64,000 nucleotides of DNA from Bernardetia sp. ABR2-2B (GCF_037126435.1 NZ_CP147020.1:124001-188000); one strand, 5' to 3'. Counted from the stretch's first letter, positions 27,302 through 36,953 are shown. The notes: a model not told the origin generated them from the sequence alone. Translations and numbers: made by a program.

Positions 27302-28213
27302 ATGAAGAAAAATATTTTTTTAGTTTTTAGTCTTTTCTTTTTGTCATTTTCAAGCCAAATTTTTGCACAAGAATTTCGTTGTAATGTAATCATTAATGAT
27401 TCTCGTGTGGAAGCTCAAAATCAGCAAATTGTGGGACAGCTTACAAAAGCTCTGACAAAGTTTATGAACACAACACAATGGACAGAAGATCGTTATGAAG
27501 AATGGGAGCGCATAGAATGTAATATTTTGATTACATTAGATAAAAATACTGACCTTGCTCAAGGAATTTATTCTGGAGATGCACAAATTCAATATAACCG
27601 TCCTGTATTCGGAACAGTTTATACTTCGCCAATTCTGAATTATTTTGATAAAAATTTTGACTTTGTGTATAAACCTAGTGAGCCACTAATTTATATTCCT
27701 AATTCTACAAATAATAATCTGACTTTAATGCTGGCGTATTACTCTTATATTATTTTGGCATTAGATTATGATTCTTTCTCTTCTTTGGGAGGCGACCCAT
27801 ATATTGAAAAAGCTCAAAATATTATCAATAATGCACAAAGTACAGGGGTTGCAAACTCGGGTTGGCAGAATAACGATGTTCGTTCAAGATATTGGCTAGG
27901 AGAAAACTTGAATAGTCCTCAGTTTATAGATTTGAGAAAAGGTTTATACGATTATCATCGTCTGGGGCTTGATGTAATGCTAGAAAAACCAGCAGAAGCA
28001 CGTAAAAAAACAATGGAAGTTTTGAAAAAGTGGAAAGAAGTAAGTGCTATTCGATTAAATGCTTTACTTATTCAAACGCTTTTTGATGCAAAAGGAGAAG
28101 AACTCTATCAGCTTTTTTCGAATGCAGAAAAGGAAGAAAAACTCAAAGCTGCCGAAATTTTGCTTCAACTTGACCCTGCACACGCAGATTTGTATCGTAA
28201 ACTTCAAAATTAA
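27302..28213 (+). CDS. porD: PorD-like type IX secretion-associated protein (DUF4835)
   Basis: A 303-residue exported protein with a signal peptide (1-22, ending IFAQ). The mature protein begins EFRCNVIINDSRV and contains TQWTEDRYEEWERIECNI, FDKNFDFVYKP and FSSLGGDPYIEKAQNI. These match the DUF4835 family, which is named PorD in Bacteroidota and linked to the type IX secretion/gliding machinery. The length is family-typical. The gene lies alone here, away from coaBC, its frequent neighbour. Membership of DUF4835 is firm on sequence pattern; the secretion role is taken from the family name and was not checked by search. Confidence 0.8.
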   Translation: MKKNIFLVFSLFFLSFSSQIFAQEFRCNVIINDSRVEAQNQQIVGQLTKALTKFMNTTQWTEDRYEEWERIECNILITLDKNTDLAQGIYSGDAQIQYNRPVFGTVYTSPILNYFDKNFDFVYKPSEPLIYIPNSTNNNLTLMLAYYSYIILALDYDSFSSLGGDPYIEKAQNIINNAQSTGVANSGWQNNDVRSRYWLGENLNSPQFIDLRKGLYDYHRLGLDVMLEKPAEARKKTMEVLKKWKEVSAIRLNALLIQTLFDAKGEELYQLFSNAEKEEKLKAAEILLQLDPAHADLYRKLQN

Positions 28214-28318
28214 CACAGAAATTTTTAGTAAAGTAATAATAAAACGCTGCATGACGAGTTTTTTATGTTAAATTGCAGTATAAATCAGTTTACTCACCTC
28301 TAAAAGCAAAACAAAATT

Positions 28319-28642
28319 ATGAGCTTAGAATCTTTCACAGAACGTGTAAAAAAAGTAGTCGGAACAGATAGTGGACTAGGAAAGTCTGTTAAATTTGACC
28401 TTAAAGGCGAAGGTGTTGTTTTTGTTGATGCAACACAAGTTCCAAATGTAGTTTCTCATGAAGACAAAGATGCAGATTGCACAGTCAAGATTTCAGAAGA
28501 AAATGCCAATAAAATGATTGATGGCGACTTGAACTTAATGGCTGCTTATATGACTGGAAAAGTAAAAGTAAATGGCGATATGGAAATGGCTATGAAAGTA
28601 GTTCAACTTATTGCTCGTCGTTCGAAAGAAGGAAATGTATAG
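28319..28642 (+). CDS. SCP2 sterol-binding domain protein
   Basis: A 107-residue single-domain protein of the SCP2 (sterol carrier protein 2) fold. The pattern LKGEGVVFVD...ADCTVKISEENANKMIDGDLN...AYMTGKVKVNGDMEMAMKVVQL is diagnostic. Such bacterial proteins bind hydrophobic ligands, perhaps acyl-CoA or isoprenoids, in the cytoplasm; the ligand here is unknown. It follows porD by 105 bp on the same strand and ends before a strong bidirectional terminator at 28690-28730. Confidence 0.87.
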   Translation: MSLESFTERVKKVVGTDSGLGKSVKFDLKGEGVVFVDATQVPNVVSHEDKDADCTVKISEENANKMIDGDLNLMAAYMTGKVKVNGDMEMAMKVVQLIARRSKEGNV

Positions 28643-28689
28643 TTTTTTAATGATTAATTTTTAACGATTAGTTATTAATGAATGCAATT

Positions 28690-28730
28690 CAAAAAGCCTT
28701 TTAATTCTAAAAGAATTAAAAGGCTTTTTT
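28690..28730. terminator. Bidirectional rho-independent terminator
   Basis: AAAAAGCCTTTTAATTC pairs perfectly with GAATTAAAAGGCTTTTT around a TAAAA loop, between convergent genes. Confidence 0.88.
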
Positions 28731-28811
28731 ATTATATTTTTTGAATTAGATTGATATAAGAATTTTGAAACTCTCCATATCCTAATATCCAATCCCCATT
28801 TCTTATTGTAT

Positions 28812-30893
28812 TTAGTCAAATCGCATTACCATAACGGTATAATCATCACGCAAATCATCGCCTTCTATGAATTGATAAATATCATCGATGACTAACTCTG
28901 CTATCTGTGAAACGCTGCAATGAGCATTTTCTTCTAAAAAGTTTTTGATTCTATCATATCCATATTCTTCTTTTGAAACTGGATGACGAGCTTCATTTAT
29001 TCCATCTGTATATAGAAAAAAAGTATCTCCTTCTTCATAATCAAAAATCGAAACTTGTGTGTGTTTTCCATACGTTCCATTTCTGATTATTCCCAAACCA
29101 ATTCCTTTTTCTTCTAAAAAATCAGCTTTTTCTTCTCTAGCATTGTAATACAAAGTGGGGCAATGACCAGCACGAGAAGAGTAGATTTTTCGCTTTTCAG
29201 TGTCAATAATCAAATAAGTAGCTGTGATAAAAAGACGAGCCTCCAAACAAGAGCTAAGTGCATTGTTAGCATACTCCATAAATAAATCTGGACTTAAATC
29301 TAAACGTACCAAACTATGGAAAATACCTTTCATTTGTGCCATATAAAAAGCTGCTGAAGTTCCATTTCCTGCTACATCGGCAATAATAACAGCAAAACGA
29401 TGAGGTGCAACTTGAAAATAATCATAATAATCTCCACCTACTTCATCAGCAGAACCTGCTTTCACACAAATCTCAAATTGATTATCTACATCAATAACGT
29501 TTGGTAAGAGGCTTTCTTGAACTCTGTGTGCAATTTTTAACTCATTTTGGTAACGTTGTGTCTCTACTGCTGTCGTGATTAATCTAAAATTATAAATAGC
29601 CAAACTTGCCTGTGTTACAAATGAAGTTAGCGTTGTCATGACAACATTATCAAAAGCGTTATCCACTTCTTTTAATAAAACAAGTGAACCCAAATAACTC
29701 TTATTTGCAATCAAAGGCAATGACAAAACGGATTGATACTTTTGTTCTTCATATTCTTTTTCAAAAAGTTGCATAGCCGAATATTTTCGTGGCTTACTTC
29801 TATCAAGACCTTTTTCATAGATTACTTTTTTGAGTTGAATAGCTTCTTGATTCGAAATATCCTTTGTAATAAAGTCTCTTTTTGAGTTCCAAATCTCTAA
29901 CCATGCAGCATCTGCGTGAAGCGTTTGGATAGCACTTTCTAACAAAACTTTATACACTTGTTTTTCATTATCTCCACTCAAGAGAGATTCAGATAGTTTT
30001 TGAAAACTAGCCAACTCTCCAATTTTTTTCTCAAAGACAGAAGAAGTAGGAAGATTGAAAAGCAAAAGAAGCGCACTTATAACAGAGTATGTACCCGTAA
30101 AAACAAAAGTAGCAATAAAGAAAACAGAATTTTGCAAGTCAATAACTAAATTTGTAATGGTTTTTATACTTTCTTTAGCTTTCTCTTCATAATCTAAAAA
30201 CTCAAATAAAAAATAAAACTGAACTCCTAAAGTAACTAATAAAAGTAAAATAGAACGAATCTTTTGATTAAAATTCAGATGTGCAATCCAACGGATATTT
30301 ACTGATAGGACAAAGGTCATCAAGACCAAAAACAGTAAAATAATATATGAATAAGGAGGGAAAAACTTAAAACCAAAAAAATGAAAAAAGAGCGTTATGA
30401 AAAGTGTGTACTCAAACGTCTTCATCAAGCCACGCATAAACTTAGTAGCTTGGTAGGTTATCAAATGTTTCCATTTATGATAAGCTGTCAGTAAAAAGGC
30501 TACAAAGAGTCCAAAATCTATATGATAAATAAAACTATAAAGAAGAGTATGCTCTAAAAGATAGTTTTTGGCCACAATCATAAAGACATTAAGCATTAAG
30601 GAAAGAGAAACTGAAATAATACTTGAACCAAATGCTTTCCACAAAAAGCCATAAAAATCCTCATTGTCATCTTTCTGAACATCAATTCTGCGAATAGTAA
30701 AAAATGCACACAGAAGAAAAGTATTAAATAAAAGACCTTTAATCCAAATAGGTAGATTTTGTTGAATCTCTTGATGACCTTGCACCAACAGATATTGCTC
30801 TATCATACCATAGGCAGTCAAGAGAACCCACGAGAGCATCGTAAGGAACAGCAATACTGTTTTATAGCCTTTTTGGGGCAGAGCAAAATTCAT
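28812..30893 (-). CDS. Membrane-bound PP2C (SpoIIE-type) phosphatase with GAF domain
   Basis: A 693-residue predicted sensor phosphatase. About seven or eight hydrophobic helices fill residues 10-280. A GAF-like domain spans about 295-440. A coiled region with RVQESLLPN (455-465), typical of the GAF-to-SpoIIE linker, precedes the SpoIIE phosphatase domain. The metal aspartates are D488 (EVGGDYYD), D506 (IADVAGNG) and the C-terminal DD in LRDDYTV. Such proteins dephosphorylate anti-anti-sigma (STAS) partners or other phosphoproteins in response to a membrane or small-molecule signal. The signal and partner are unknown; a SpoIIAA-like gene is at 59249. Confidence 0.85.
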   Translation of the reverse strand: MNFALPQKGYKTVLLFLTMLSWVLLTAYGMIEQYLLVQGHQEIQQNLPIWIKGLLFNTFLLCAFFTIRRIDVQKDDNEDFYGFLWKAFGSSIISVSLSLMLNVFMIVAKNYLLEHTLLYSFIYHIDFGLFVAFLLTAYHKWKHLITYQATKFMRGLMKTFEYTLFITLFFHFFGFKFFPPYSYIILLFLVLMTFVLSVNIRWIAHLNFNQKIRSILLLLVTLGVQFYFLFEFLDYEEKAKESIKTITNLVIDLQNSVFFIATFVFTGTYSVISALLLLFNLPTSSVFEKKIGELASFQKLSESLLSGDNEKQVYKVLLESAIQTLHADAAWLEIWNSKRDFITKDISNQEAIQLKKVIYEKGLDRSKPRKYSAMQLFEKEYEEQKYQSVLSLPLIANKSYLGSLVLLKEVDNAFDNVVMTTLTSFVTQASLAIYNFRLITTAVETQRYQNELKIAHRVQESLLPNVIDVDNQFEICVKAGSADEVGGDYYDYFQVAPHRFAVIIADVAGNGTSAAFYMAQMKGIFHSLVRLDLSPDLFMEYANNALSSCLEARLFITATYLIIDTEKRKIYSSRAGHCPTLYYNAREEKADFLEEKGIGLGIIRNGTYGKHTQVSIFDYEEGDTFFLYTDGINEARHPVSKEEYGYDRIKNFLEENAHCSVSQIAELVIDDIYQFIEGDDLRDDYTVMVMRFD

Positions 30894-31100
30894 ATAACTA
30901 ACAAAAAAAGATTTAATTAATGGCTTTTAGGAACTCTAATTTTACTGAAAACGGCACGAATACCACAATCAAAGTACAATTAGAAATTGTTGCAATCTAC
31001 GAAAAACTATTACCAAAAGATACTTTATTTTCACAAAAAAATACTTTATGTAATTTTTGGCATAGTCAATGATGAAAATAGCAAGTCTTCTGCTAAAAAA

Positions 31101-32249
31101 CTATTTTGAGTGATTATCAAACGTAGGTGGCGCACTTAATTCTAAATCATGATTTTGATTATCAAAACGAGCAACAAATGTTTTTACTCCTTTTAACCCT
31201 GTTTCTTTATCTTGGAAAAGTAGTTTTTGGGCTGCCTTATTTTCAAAAGCTTTTGGAATATCGTTTACACTTCCAGCAGGAACATTATTTTTTTCTAAAA
31301 GCTGCAAAATTTCATCACTTTTTGTCTTTAAAAAAGCTTTTTCTAAAATAGGTCGTAAAATTTCTCTATTCCGAACTCGGTTTGCATTCGTTCCGAAACG
31401 CTCATCTTCTGAAATAGAATCAATACTTAACAGTTCACATAAAATATAGAATTGTTTGTCATTTCCTACCACAAGCATTAAGCTATCTGTTTGCGTTTGA
31501 AAAATTGTTCCGTAAGGGAAAATATTAGGATGTTCGCTTCCCATTTTTTGAGGAGAATGTTCTGCATTGAGCCAGTTCGTAGCTTGATTTGCTAATGAAG
31601 AAAGTGCAGATTCATAAAGAGAAACAGTTACATAACTTCCATCAAAAGAATCTTTATTTTTTTCTCGCTTCAAAAGAGCAACTAACAGACCTTCCTTTAG
31701 CTGATGGGCAGCCAGAATGTCAACTAAAGCAACAGGCATTTTTGTTCCTTCTATCTTTTTCTCACGATTGTTCTTATCCTCTTTTTCTCCATTCATAAAA
31801 ACAAAACCTGTTTCAGCTTGAATAAGTGCGTCATAGCCTACTTTCTTACTTTCTGTTCCATATCCTGTAATATGCCCATAAATAAGTTTTGGATTGATTT
31901 TTTTGAGCGTTTCGTAATCTACACCTAGTTTTTCTGCATCTCCTTTTTTATAACTAGCCAAAACAATATCTGCATCTTTTATTTCTTGATATAATTTTTC
32001 TTTATCTTCTTTATCATAAATATTGAGAGCAAGAGAAGTTTTGCCCCAGTTGATAGCCGAAAAATAAGCTGAAACACTATTTGAAGTATTTTCAGAGGGA
32101 AGTTTCCAAGAGCGTGTAACATCTCCAAGTGTTAAAGGATTTTCTATCTTTATCACTGTTGCACCACATTCAGCAAAAAATTGTCCGACCGAAGGAGCAG
32201 CCAAAACACTTGCTAATTCTACAATTTTTAAATCTTTAAAAATATTCAT
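31101..32249 (-). CDS. CaiB/BaiF family CoA-transferase
   Basis: A 382-residue class III CoA-transferase. The N-terminal LKIVELASVLAAPSVGQFFAE and GATVIKIENP, then LALNIYDKEDKE and LGVDYETLKKINPKLIYGHITGYG, are the family landmarks. The catalytic aspartate is in MPVALVDILAAHQ. These enzymes move CoA between carboxylates such as carnitine, succinate or formate; the substrate pair here cannot be told. Neighbouring genes do not clarify it. Its stop is near the phosphatase start region (about 207-bp gap) and it appears monocistronic. Confidence 0.88.
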   Translation of the reverse strand: MNIFKDLKIVELASVLAAPSVGQFFAECGATVIKIENPLTLGDVTRSWKLPSENTSNSVSAYFSAINWGKTSLALNIYDKEDKEKLYQEIKDADIVLASYKKGDAEKLGVDYETLKKINPKLIYGHITGYGTESKKVGYDALIQAETGFVFMNGEKEDKNNREKKIEGTKMPVALVDILAAHQLKEGLLVALLKREKNKDSFDGSYVTVSLYESALSSLANQATNWLNAEHSPQKMGSEHPNIFPYGTIFQTQTDSLMLVVGNDKQFYILCELLSIDSISEDERFGTNANRVRNREILRPILEKAFLKTKSDEILQLLEKNNVPAGSVNDIPKAFENKAAQKLLFQDKETGLKGVKTFVARFDNQNHDLELSAPPTFDNHSK

Positions 32250-32287
32250 TGATTCCTATTTTCTATTATGTTCGTTTTAGTAAGCTC

Positions 32288-32324
32288 AAAAAAAACTCCT
32301 TCTAATTTTATTAAAAGGAGTTTG
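32288..32324 (-). terminator. Rho-independent terminator of the TPR gene
   Basis: AAACTCCTT pairs with AAGGAGTTT around a 13-nt loop. On the minus strand a T7 run follows, as expected after the TPR gene. Confidence 0.72.
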
Positions 32325-32355
32325 TATCTATATATAAATAACTTTTTTGAGTAAA

Positions 32356-33138
32356 TTAAGCTGCTTTTTTGCCTTTCATGCTTTCTGCACGACCTAAAGC
32401 TCTTTTTGCTTTGTTTACCATATCTGATTTTTTGTGTTGCTCAATAATTGTTTCATAAGCCTGTGCAGCCATTGAATAATCATTTTTGAGTTCGTATGCC
32501 AAGCCTAATTTCATCAAATACTCTGGCGTAAAAAAGTCGTTAGGAGCGTGATTTGAAGCTTTTTTGTAATAAGTAACTGCATCATCTAATTTTTCAAGCT
32601 CCATATAAGCATCTCCAATTAAAGAATATGCTCTTGCTTGAACCAAATAATCATCAGCACCAAATTCTTTTAGGCTTTCAATAGCTTCATTGAATTTTCC
32701 TTCCTTTAATAAAGCTGTCCCTTCATAAAAAGCAGCCAAATCACCAGCTTTAGTCATAGAATATTCTTCTGAAATCTTCTCAACACCTACTGTTGTGGTT
32801 GCATCACCTTTAAGAGCAGCATTTAACGAATCTTTCTCAAAATAAAATTGAGCTGCAAAAAGTTCTTTTTGAGCTTCTACTTCTTGTTTTTCTACAAAGA
32901 ATTGATATGCAAAAAGACCAATGACACCAATAGCTATTGCACCCAAAACACCAAAAATACCATTTCGTAACCCTTTATTTTCGCTTACTTCTAAAATACT
33001 TTGTTGCAAATGATCAGCTTCTACAGCTTGATAAAACTGTTCTGTTCCAGCTTCAATATCTGGATTTATTTCTTGCTCTTCAGTTTTTTGACTTTTAGCT
33101 TGTGCTTTTGCTGTTTTTTTGTCTGTTGTTTTTGCCAT
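32356..33138 (-). CDS. TPR-containing membrane protein (YfgM-like)
   Basis: A 260-residue protein with a charged, disordered N-terminus (1-50), one membrane helix (about 60-82) and a C-terminal tetratricopeptide region (about 130-250). TPR units are seen in QARAYSLIGDAYMELEKLDDAVTYYKKA and KLGLAYELKNDYSMAAQAYETI. This layout (cytosolic N-terminus, helix, periplasmic TPRs) is that of YfgM-like periplasmic chaperone/ancillary Sec proteins. The equivalence is by architecture only. Two TAnnTTTG boxes lie upstream on the minus strand. Confidence 0.78.
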   Translation of the reverse strand: MAKTTDKKTAKAQAKSQKTEEQEINPDIEAGTEQFYQAVEADHLQQSILEVSENKGLRNGIFGVLGAIAIGVIGLFAYQFFVEKQEVEAQKELFAAQFYFEKDSLNAALKGDATTTVGVEKISEEYSMTKAGDLAAFYEGTALLKEGKFNEAIESLKEFGADDYLVQARAYSLIGDAYMELEKLDDAVTYYKKASNHAPNDFFTPEYLMKLGLAYELKNDYSMAAQAYETIIEQHKKSDMVNKAKRALGRAESMKGKKAA

Positions 33139-33164
33139 TTTGATTTTATGTTTGATTTTTATTT

Positions 33165-33179
33165 AAACCCTAAGGGTTT
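33165..33179. repeat. Palindrome AAACCCTAAGGGTTT
   Basis: A 15-bp palindromic sequence just upstream of the TPR gene. The same AAACCCTAAGGGT half is used in the 15-bp terminator stem at 45846-45879. Confidence 0.6.
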
Positions 33180-33254
33180 TTAAGAACAAAAATTCGTTTG
33201 TTATTTCTTTATTATTTAAAAATATTTACTCTCTTTGAATAAAATTTTAGGCTG

Positions 33255-33271
33255 CAAAGGTAACAAAAATA
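33255..33271 (-). promoter_or_regulatory. Two overlapping -7 boxes upstream of the TPR gene
   Basis: On the minus strand TATTTTTG (33271-33264) and TACCTTTG (33262-33255) both match TAnnTTTG and are 117-133 bp before the ATG. Confidence 0.45.
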
Positions 33272-33329
33272 TCTTTTAGGTTACTAATTCCAAATCTGTT
33301 TTTTTACAAAAAGATGTAATTCTATTCTT

Positions 33330-34382
33330 TTATTCAGCTATATTATTTTCATTTTTAGCAGAAGAATCTGATTTTCCCTTTGAGTGAAAATCCTTTGAAG
33401 GCGAAGGGGTAGTTACACGAGTACGAGAACCAACGTGCTGAATTACCCAAGATTTGCCCCAATTTTCTAGTTCTTCTTCACTCCATAAAGAGGGATAAAA
33501 AGTTTGTCTTTGAAATCTAGGAGGAAGGTATTTTTGCCAATTTGTACCACCAGTAGCTGAAATAGCAGACACATCTTTGTTGAGATAACGAACAGCAGCT
33601 TGAAAGTGAGAAAGTCGCCAATCTACATTTACAAGAGCATCAAGGGTACGAAGTTCTTCTATTATTTTATCCTTTAGATTAGATTCTTGAAGACGATTAG
33701 AAAAAATAAACCACAAATTACGAGTTCGGCAGCGTTTGGTAAGTTTTAATAAATCTTCTGAATATTTTCGTTCAAACTGACGCAAAGTAAGGGTTTTCAT
33801 TCCCGATTCTGTTTCTATTGCGCCTCTTTTCCAGTAGGCATAACCAAACATTTCTTCAATTCGTGAATGTTCATCAAACAAATCTCGCTGACTAGCTTCT
33901 ACCAAAAAACGAAAATCAGTACACAAGATTTCTATTTGACGATATTGAGCCGACTGAAAACCACTAGCAGGAAGCAAAGACATTCTAAACTTCAAAAACT
34001 CATTATAATCCATTCCTTCTACCATTATTTCAAAGGAATTTACCAAATGTCTAAAATAGCGATTTACACGCCTTACTTTTTCCAAAAATACTTTACCATT
34101 GCTATCTTTAAGCCAACTTACTTGGTCTAGCTCATGCATAATGAGTTTAAAGTAAAGCTCTGTGATTTGGTGGTAAGTGATAAAAATAGTTTCATCTGGA
34201 AAGTCTGTTTTTGGGTCTTGAAGGCTCAAAAGTGTATCCAAATGAATGTAATCCCAATAGGTTAGGTAGTTTGCATATAACAAACCATCTAAGTAAGATA
34301 CTAAATCCTGCCCCATCGAATCATATTTGACAGCCAATAGCTTTATCTTTTCTTCTATTTCTGGTGTAAGTTCGAATTCCAT
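33330..34382 (-). CDS. kynA: Tryptophan 2,3-dioxygenase
   Basis: Heme enzyme opening the indole ring of tryptophan to N-formylkynurenine. The distal histidine is H71 in TYHQITELYFKLI, the substrate arginine R133 lies in FRMSLLPASGFQSAQYR and the proximal heme ligand H259 is in DWRLSHFQAA. The ATGGTNWQKYL segment corresponds to the GTGG substrate loop. The 350-residue length includes a disordered, Ser/Lys-rich tail after about residue 310. No other kynurenine-pathway gene is adjacent. The gene is apparently monocistronic. Confidence 0.93.
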   Translation of the reverse strand: MEFELTPEIEEKIKLLAVKYDSMGQDLVSYLDGLLYANYLTYWDYIHLDTLLSLQDPKTDFPDETIFITYHQITELYFKLIMHELDQVSWLKDSNGKVFLEKVRRVNRYFRHLVNSFEIMVEGMDYNEFLKFRMSLLPASGFQSAQYRQIEILCTDFRFLVEASQRDLFDEHSRIEEMFGYAYWKRGAIETESGMKTLTLRQFERKYSEDLLKLTKRCRTRNLWFIFSNRLQESNLKDKIIEELRTLDALVNVDWRLSHFQAAVRYLNKDVSAISATGGTNWQKYLPPRFQRQTFYPSLWSEEELENWGKSWVIQHVGSRTRVTTPSPSKDFHSKGKSDSSAKNENNIAE

Positions 34383-34637
34383 ATTTTCAGAAAATATATC
34401 TTTTTGTGTTAGGTCAATTTATAAGAAAGTAAAAATAAGAAAAAATGAACTGTTTTTTTAATCTGATTACATCTTTTCGATAGAAAATAGTTTTTAGGTT
34501 TAGTTTTATAATTCTTTCAATACATTTCAATCATAGAGTTTGAAGAGATAAAGAGGTGCAAAAAGACATCTTGCATATATTTTGAAGATATTTGATTTAC
34601 TTTGTATTCCTAAAATCTGACTCTTACATTTATATCT

Positions 34638-35477
34638 ATGAAATTTCCGTCATTTCCCAATTTCCAATCTTTATTGCCCTCTCTTCACTATCAACTACGG
34701 CTTTTTCTGACTGCTTTGATGTTTTATACACGCATTCCAGTTCCTGAATGGGTGGGGTATAGCGATGAACAGCTCAATAAATCATCTATTTATTTTCCAT
34801 TTATTGGTTGGTTAGTAGGTGGAATTGCTGCGCTTGTTTTTTGGGGAAGTGAATTTTTATTTTCTTATAATGTAGCTCTCATATTGAGTATGGTTGCTAC
34901 TGTTTTGATGACAGGTGCATTTCATGAAGATGGGTTTGCTGATGTTTGTGATGGCTTTGGAGGAGGTTGGGAAAAACTGAAAATACTAGAAATAATGAAA
35001 GATTCTAGGATTGGAGCATACGGAATGATTGGAATGGCTTTACTTTTTCTTTTGAAATATACAGCCCTATTGACACTTTTTGAAGTTATGGCTGCTAGTT
35101 CTTTAAATTCTTTTTGGATAATTTTTTTGATAGGACATAGTTTAAGTCGTCTTACAGCTCTTACTTTTGTTTATACACACGAATATGCTCGTGAAGATTT
35201 GTCTAGTAAGGCAAAACCAATTGCAAAAAAACTTTCTGCTACTGAGATTATAATAAGCTCTATTTTTGGTTTTTTACCTGTTTTTCTTTTTTCTCCTTGG
35301 GCAGTTGGTGCGCTTGTCATTGCACCACTTTTTGTACTCAAACTCTACTTGGGTTATTATTTCAAAAAATGGATTGGTGGATATACAGGCGACTGTTTGG
35401 GAGCTACTCAACAAGTTTCAGAAGTCATAATTTATCTTTACTTTATTGGTGTTTTGAAGCTTTTAGAAAGCTTGTAA
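34638..35477 (+). CDS. cobS: Cobalamin synthase (adenosylcobinamide-GDP ribazoletransferase)
   Basis: Inner-membrane enzyme joining adenosylcobinamide-GDP and alpha-ribazole in the last steps of B12 assembly. The 279-residue protein has several hydrophobic helices and the acidic signature FHEDGFADVCDGFGGG followed by KDSRIGAYG. GYTGDCLGATQQVSE near the C-terminus is also diagnostic. No other cob gene is in the window and I see no B12 riboswitch in the 255 bp upstream, so the regulation and role (salvage or de novo) are open. It ends before a terminator. Confidence 0.93.
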   Translation: MKFPSFPNFQSLLPSLHYQLRLFLTALMFYTRIPVPEWVGYSDEQLNKSSIYFPFIGWLVGGIAALVFWGSEFLFSYNVALILSMVATVLMTGAFHEDGFADVCDGFGGGWEKLKILEIMKDSRIGAYGMIGMALLFLLKYTALLTLFEVMAASSLNSFWIIFLIGHSLSRLTALTFVYTHEYAREDLSSKAKPIAKKLSATEIIISSIFGFLPVFLFSPWAVGALVIAPLFVLKLYLGYYFKKWIGGYTGDCLGATQQVSEVIIYLYFIGVLKLLESL

Positions 35478-35493
35478 TTATTTATTCGAAAAC

Positions 35494-35526
35494 AAAAAGA
35501 CCCTTACAAAATGTAAGAGCCTTTTT
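35494..35526 (+). terminator. Rho-independent terminator after cobS
   Basis: CTTACA (35503-35508) pairs with TGTAAG (35512-35517), and outer AAAAAG pairs with CTTTTT across a small internal loop. Confidence 0.65.
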
Positions 35527-35848
35527 CTATTCAATCAGGAAAACAATGAATCTTTAATATCTTATAACTATTTAATTTCACTTAATCCAGTAAAATTAAA
35601 TAAGTGTGTTTTTTCATGTTATATACTCTAATAACACTACAAATATAAAAATTGTTTAAATAATTTGCAAAAAGTCTTCACAAAATAAATTATTTTTAAT
35701 TGATGTAAAGTACAGAAAGTGTTTTACAGGCTGTAATAAAAGGTTTTTTTGTGTATTGAAGATGTTTTTTTGTTTAAAACTATATTGATTTTATTAATCA
35801 TGTTTTAATTGAGAAAAGAAAGCATAAAAATATATTTTAAAAATTGCT

Positions 35849-35856
35849 TTATTTTG
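35849..35856 (+). promoter_or_regulatory. Near-consensus -7 box deciding the agmatine deiminase start
   Basis: TTATTTTG matches TAnnTTTG with one mismatch. It overlaps the reading frame just after a TTG at 35844, so transcription would begin after that codon. This favours the ATG at 35901. Confidence 0.45.
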
Positions 35857-35900
35857 TAGTTATCAATATTTTTCATTTTGCATTAAACTGTCATTTCTCT

Positions 35901-36953
35901 ATGTCTGAAAATTCGTTTACTTCTCGTCGTCTTCCTGCTGAATGGGAAGAACAATCCTTTGTTCAGCTTACTTTTCCTCATCAAAACTCAGATTGGAAAG
36001 ATGATTTAGAGCTTGTAATACCTGTTTTTATCGAAATTATTACTCAAATTACTCGTTTTGAAAATGTACTTTTAGTTTGTCAGAATAAAATAGAAACTGA
36101 AAAACTACTTCAAGAATCATTAATAAATGAAAATAAAAAGCAGTTTGAAAGAATAACCTTTGTTAAAATAGATTCGAATGATACGTGGGCAAGAGACCAT
36201 GGCGCAATAACAGTTTTTCAAAATGGCGAACAAATTCATTTAGACTTTACATTTAATGGCTGGGGAAATAAGTTTGAAGCATCTAAGGATAATTTAATTA
36301 CTCAAAACTTAAAAAAAGAAAATTATTTGAAAGGTAAAGTAAATCAAGTTGATTTTGTGTTAGAGGGAGGCTCAATAGAGTCTGATGGAGAAGGTACAAT
36401 TCTGACGACTTCTGAGTGTTTGCTTTCGAAAGAACGAAATCCTAATTTTTCAAGAGAAGAAATAGAAACTAAAGTCAAAAAATACTTTGGGGCTGAACGT
36501 ATTTTATGGCTAGAACACGGTGCATTGGAAGGAGATGATACAGATGCACATATCGATACGTTAGCTCGTCTTTGTCCAAAAAACACAATTTGTTATGTTG
36601 CTCCTCCAATAGATAAAAATGATTCTCATTATGAATCTTTGCAAAAAATGGAAGAAGAACTAAAAAGGCTCAAAACTAAAAATAACAAATCCTATAAATT
36701 AATATCTTTGCCTTTTGCCCCTGCTGCTTATCATGAAGAAGACAACCGTCGTTTACCAGCGACTTATGCTAACTTTTTGATAATTAATGAAGCAGTTCTA
36801 GTTCCTACTTATGAAAATACAGAGTTGGATAATTTGGCACTTTCTCAAATCAAAAAAGCATTTCCAAACCGAGAAATTATTGGAGTAAATTGTTTGCCTA
36901 TCATTCGTCAGCACGGTTCTTTACATTGTTTGACGATGCAATTTCCAAAATAA
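35901..36953 (+). CDS. Agmatine deiminase-family protein
   Basis: A 350-residue guanidino-group-modifying enzyme (PAD_porph family), including agmatine deiminase AguA and peptidylarginine deiminases. Landmarks are RLPAEWEEQSFVQLTFPH, DSNDTWARDHGAI, the segment VLEGGSIESDGEGTILTTSECLL, DDTDAHIDTLAR and the catalytic C343 in HGSLHCLTMQFPK. The most likely reaction is agmatine to N-carbamoylputrescine plus ammonia, for polyamine synthesis. The nearby N-carbamoylputrescine amidase (aguB), often adjacent, is absent, so a different guanidine substrate remains possible. The ATG at 35901 is preferred to an upstream TTG. Confidence 0.85.
   Translation: MSENSFTSRRLPAEWEEQSFVQLTFPHQNSDWKDDLELVIPVFIEIITQITRFENVLLVCQNKIETEKLLQESLINENKKQFERITFVKIDSNDTWARDHGAITVFQNGEQIHLDFTFNGWGNKFEASKDNLITQNLKKENYLKGKVNQVDFVLEGGSIESDGEGTILTTSECLLSKERNPNFSREEIETKVKKYFGAERILWLEHGALEGDDTDAHIDTLARLCPKNTICYVAPPIDKNDSHYESLQKMEEELKRLKTKNNKSYKLISLPFAPAAYHEEDNRRLPATYANFLIINEAVLVPTYENTELDNLALSQIKKAFPNREIIGVNCLPIIRQHGSLHCLTMQFPK

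Larger units (their letters stand above)
35478..35900. other. Intergenic region upstream of the agmatine deiminase-like gene
   Basis: 423 bp between cobS and the chosen ATG. It holds the cobS terminator (35494-35526) and a near-consensus promoter box (35849-35856). The middle is AT-rich and empty. Confidence 0.55.

Noticed and set aside
34383-34637. Cobalamin riboswitch ahead of cobS
   Set aside because: No B12-box or paired core was found in the 255 bp upstream.
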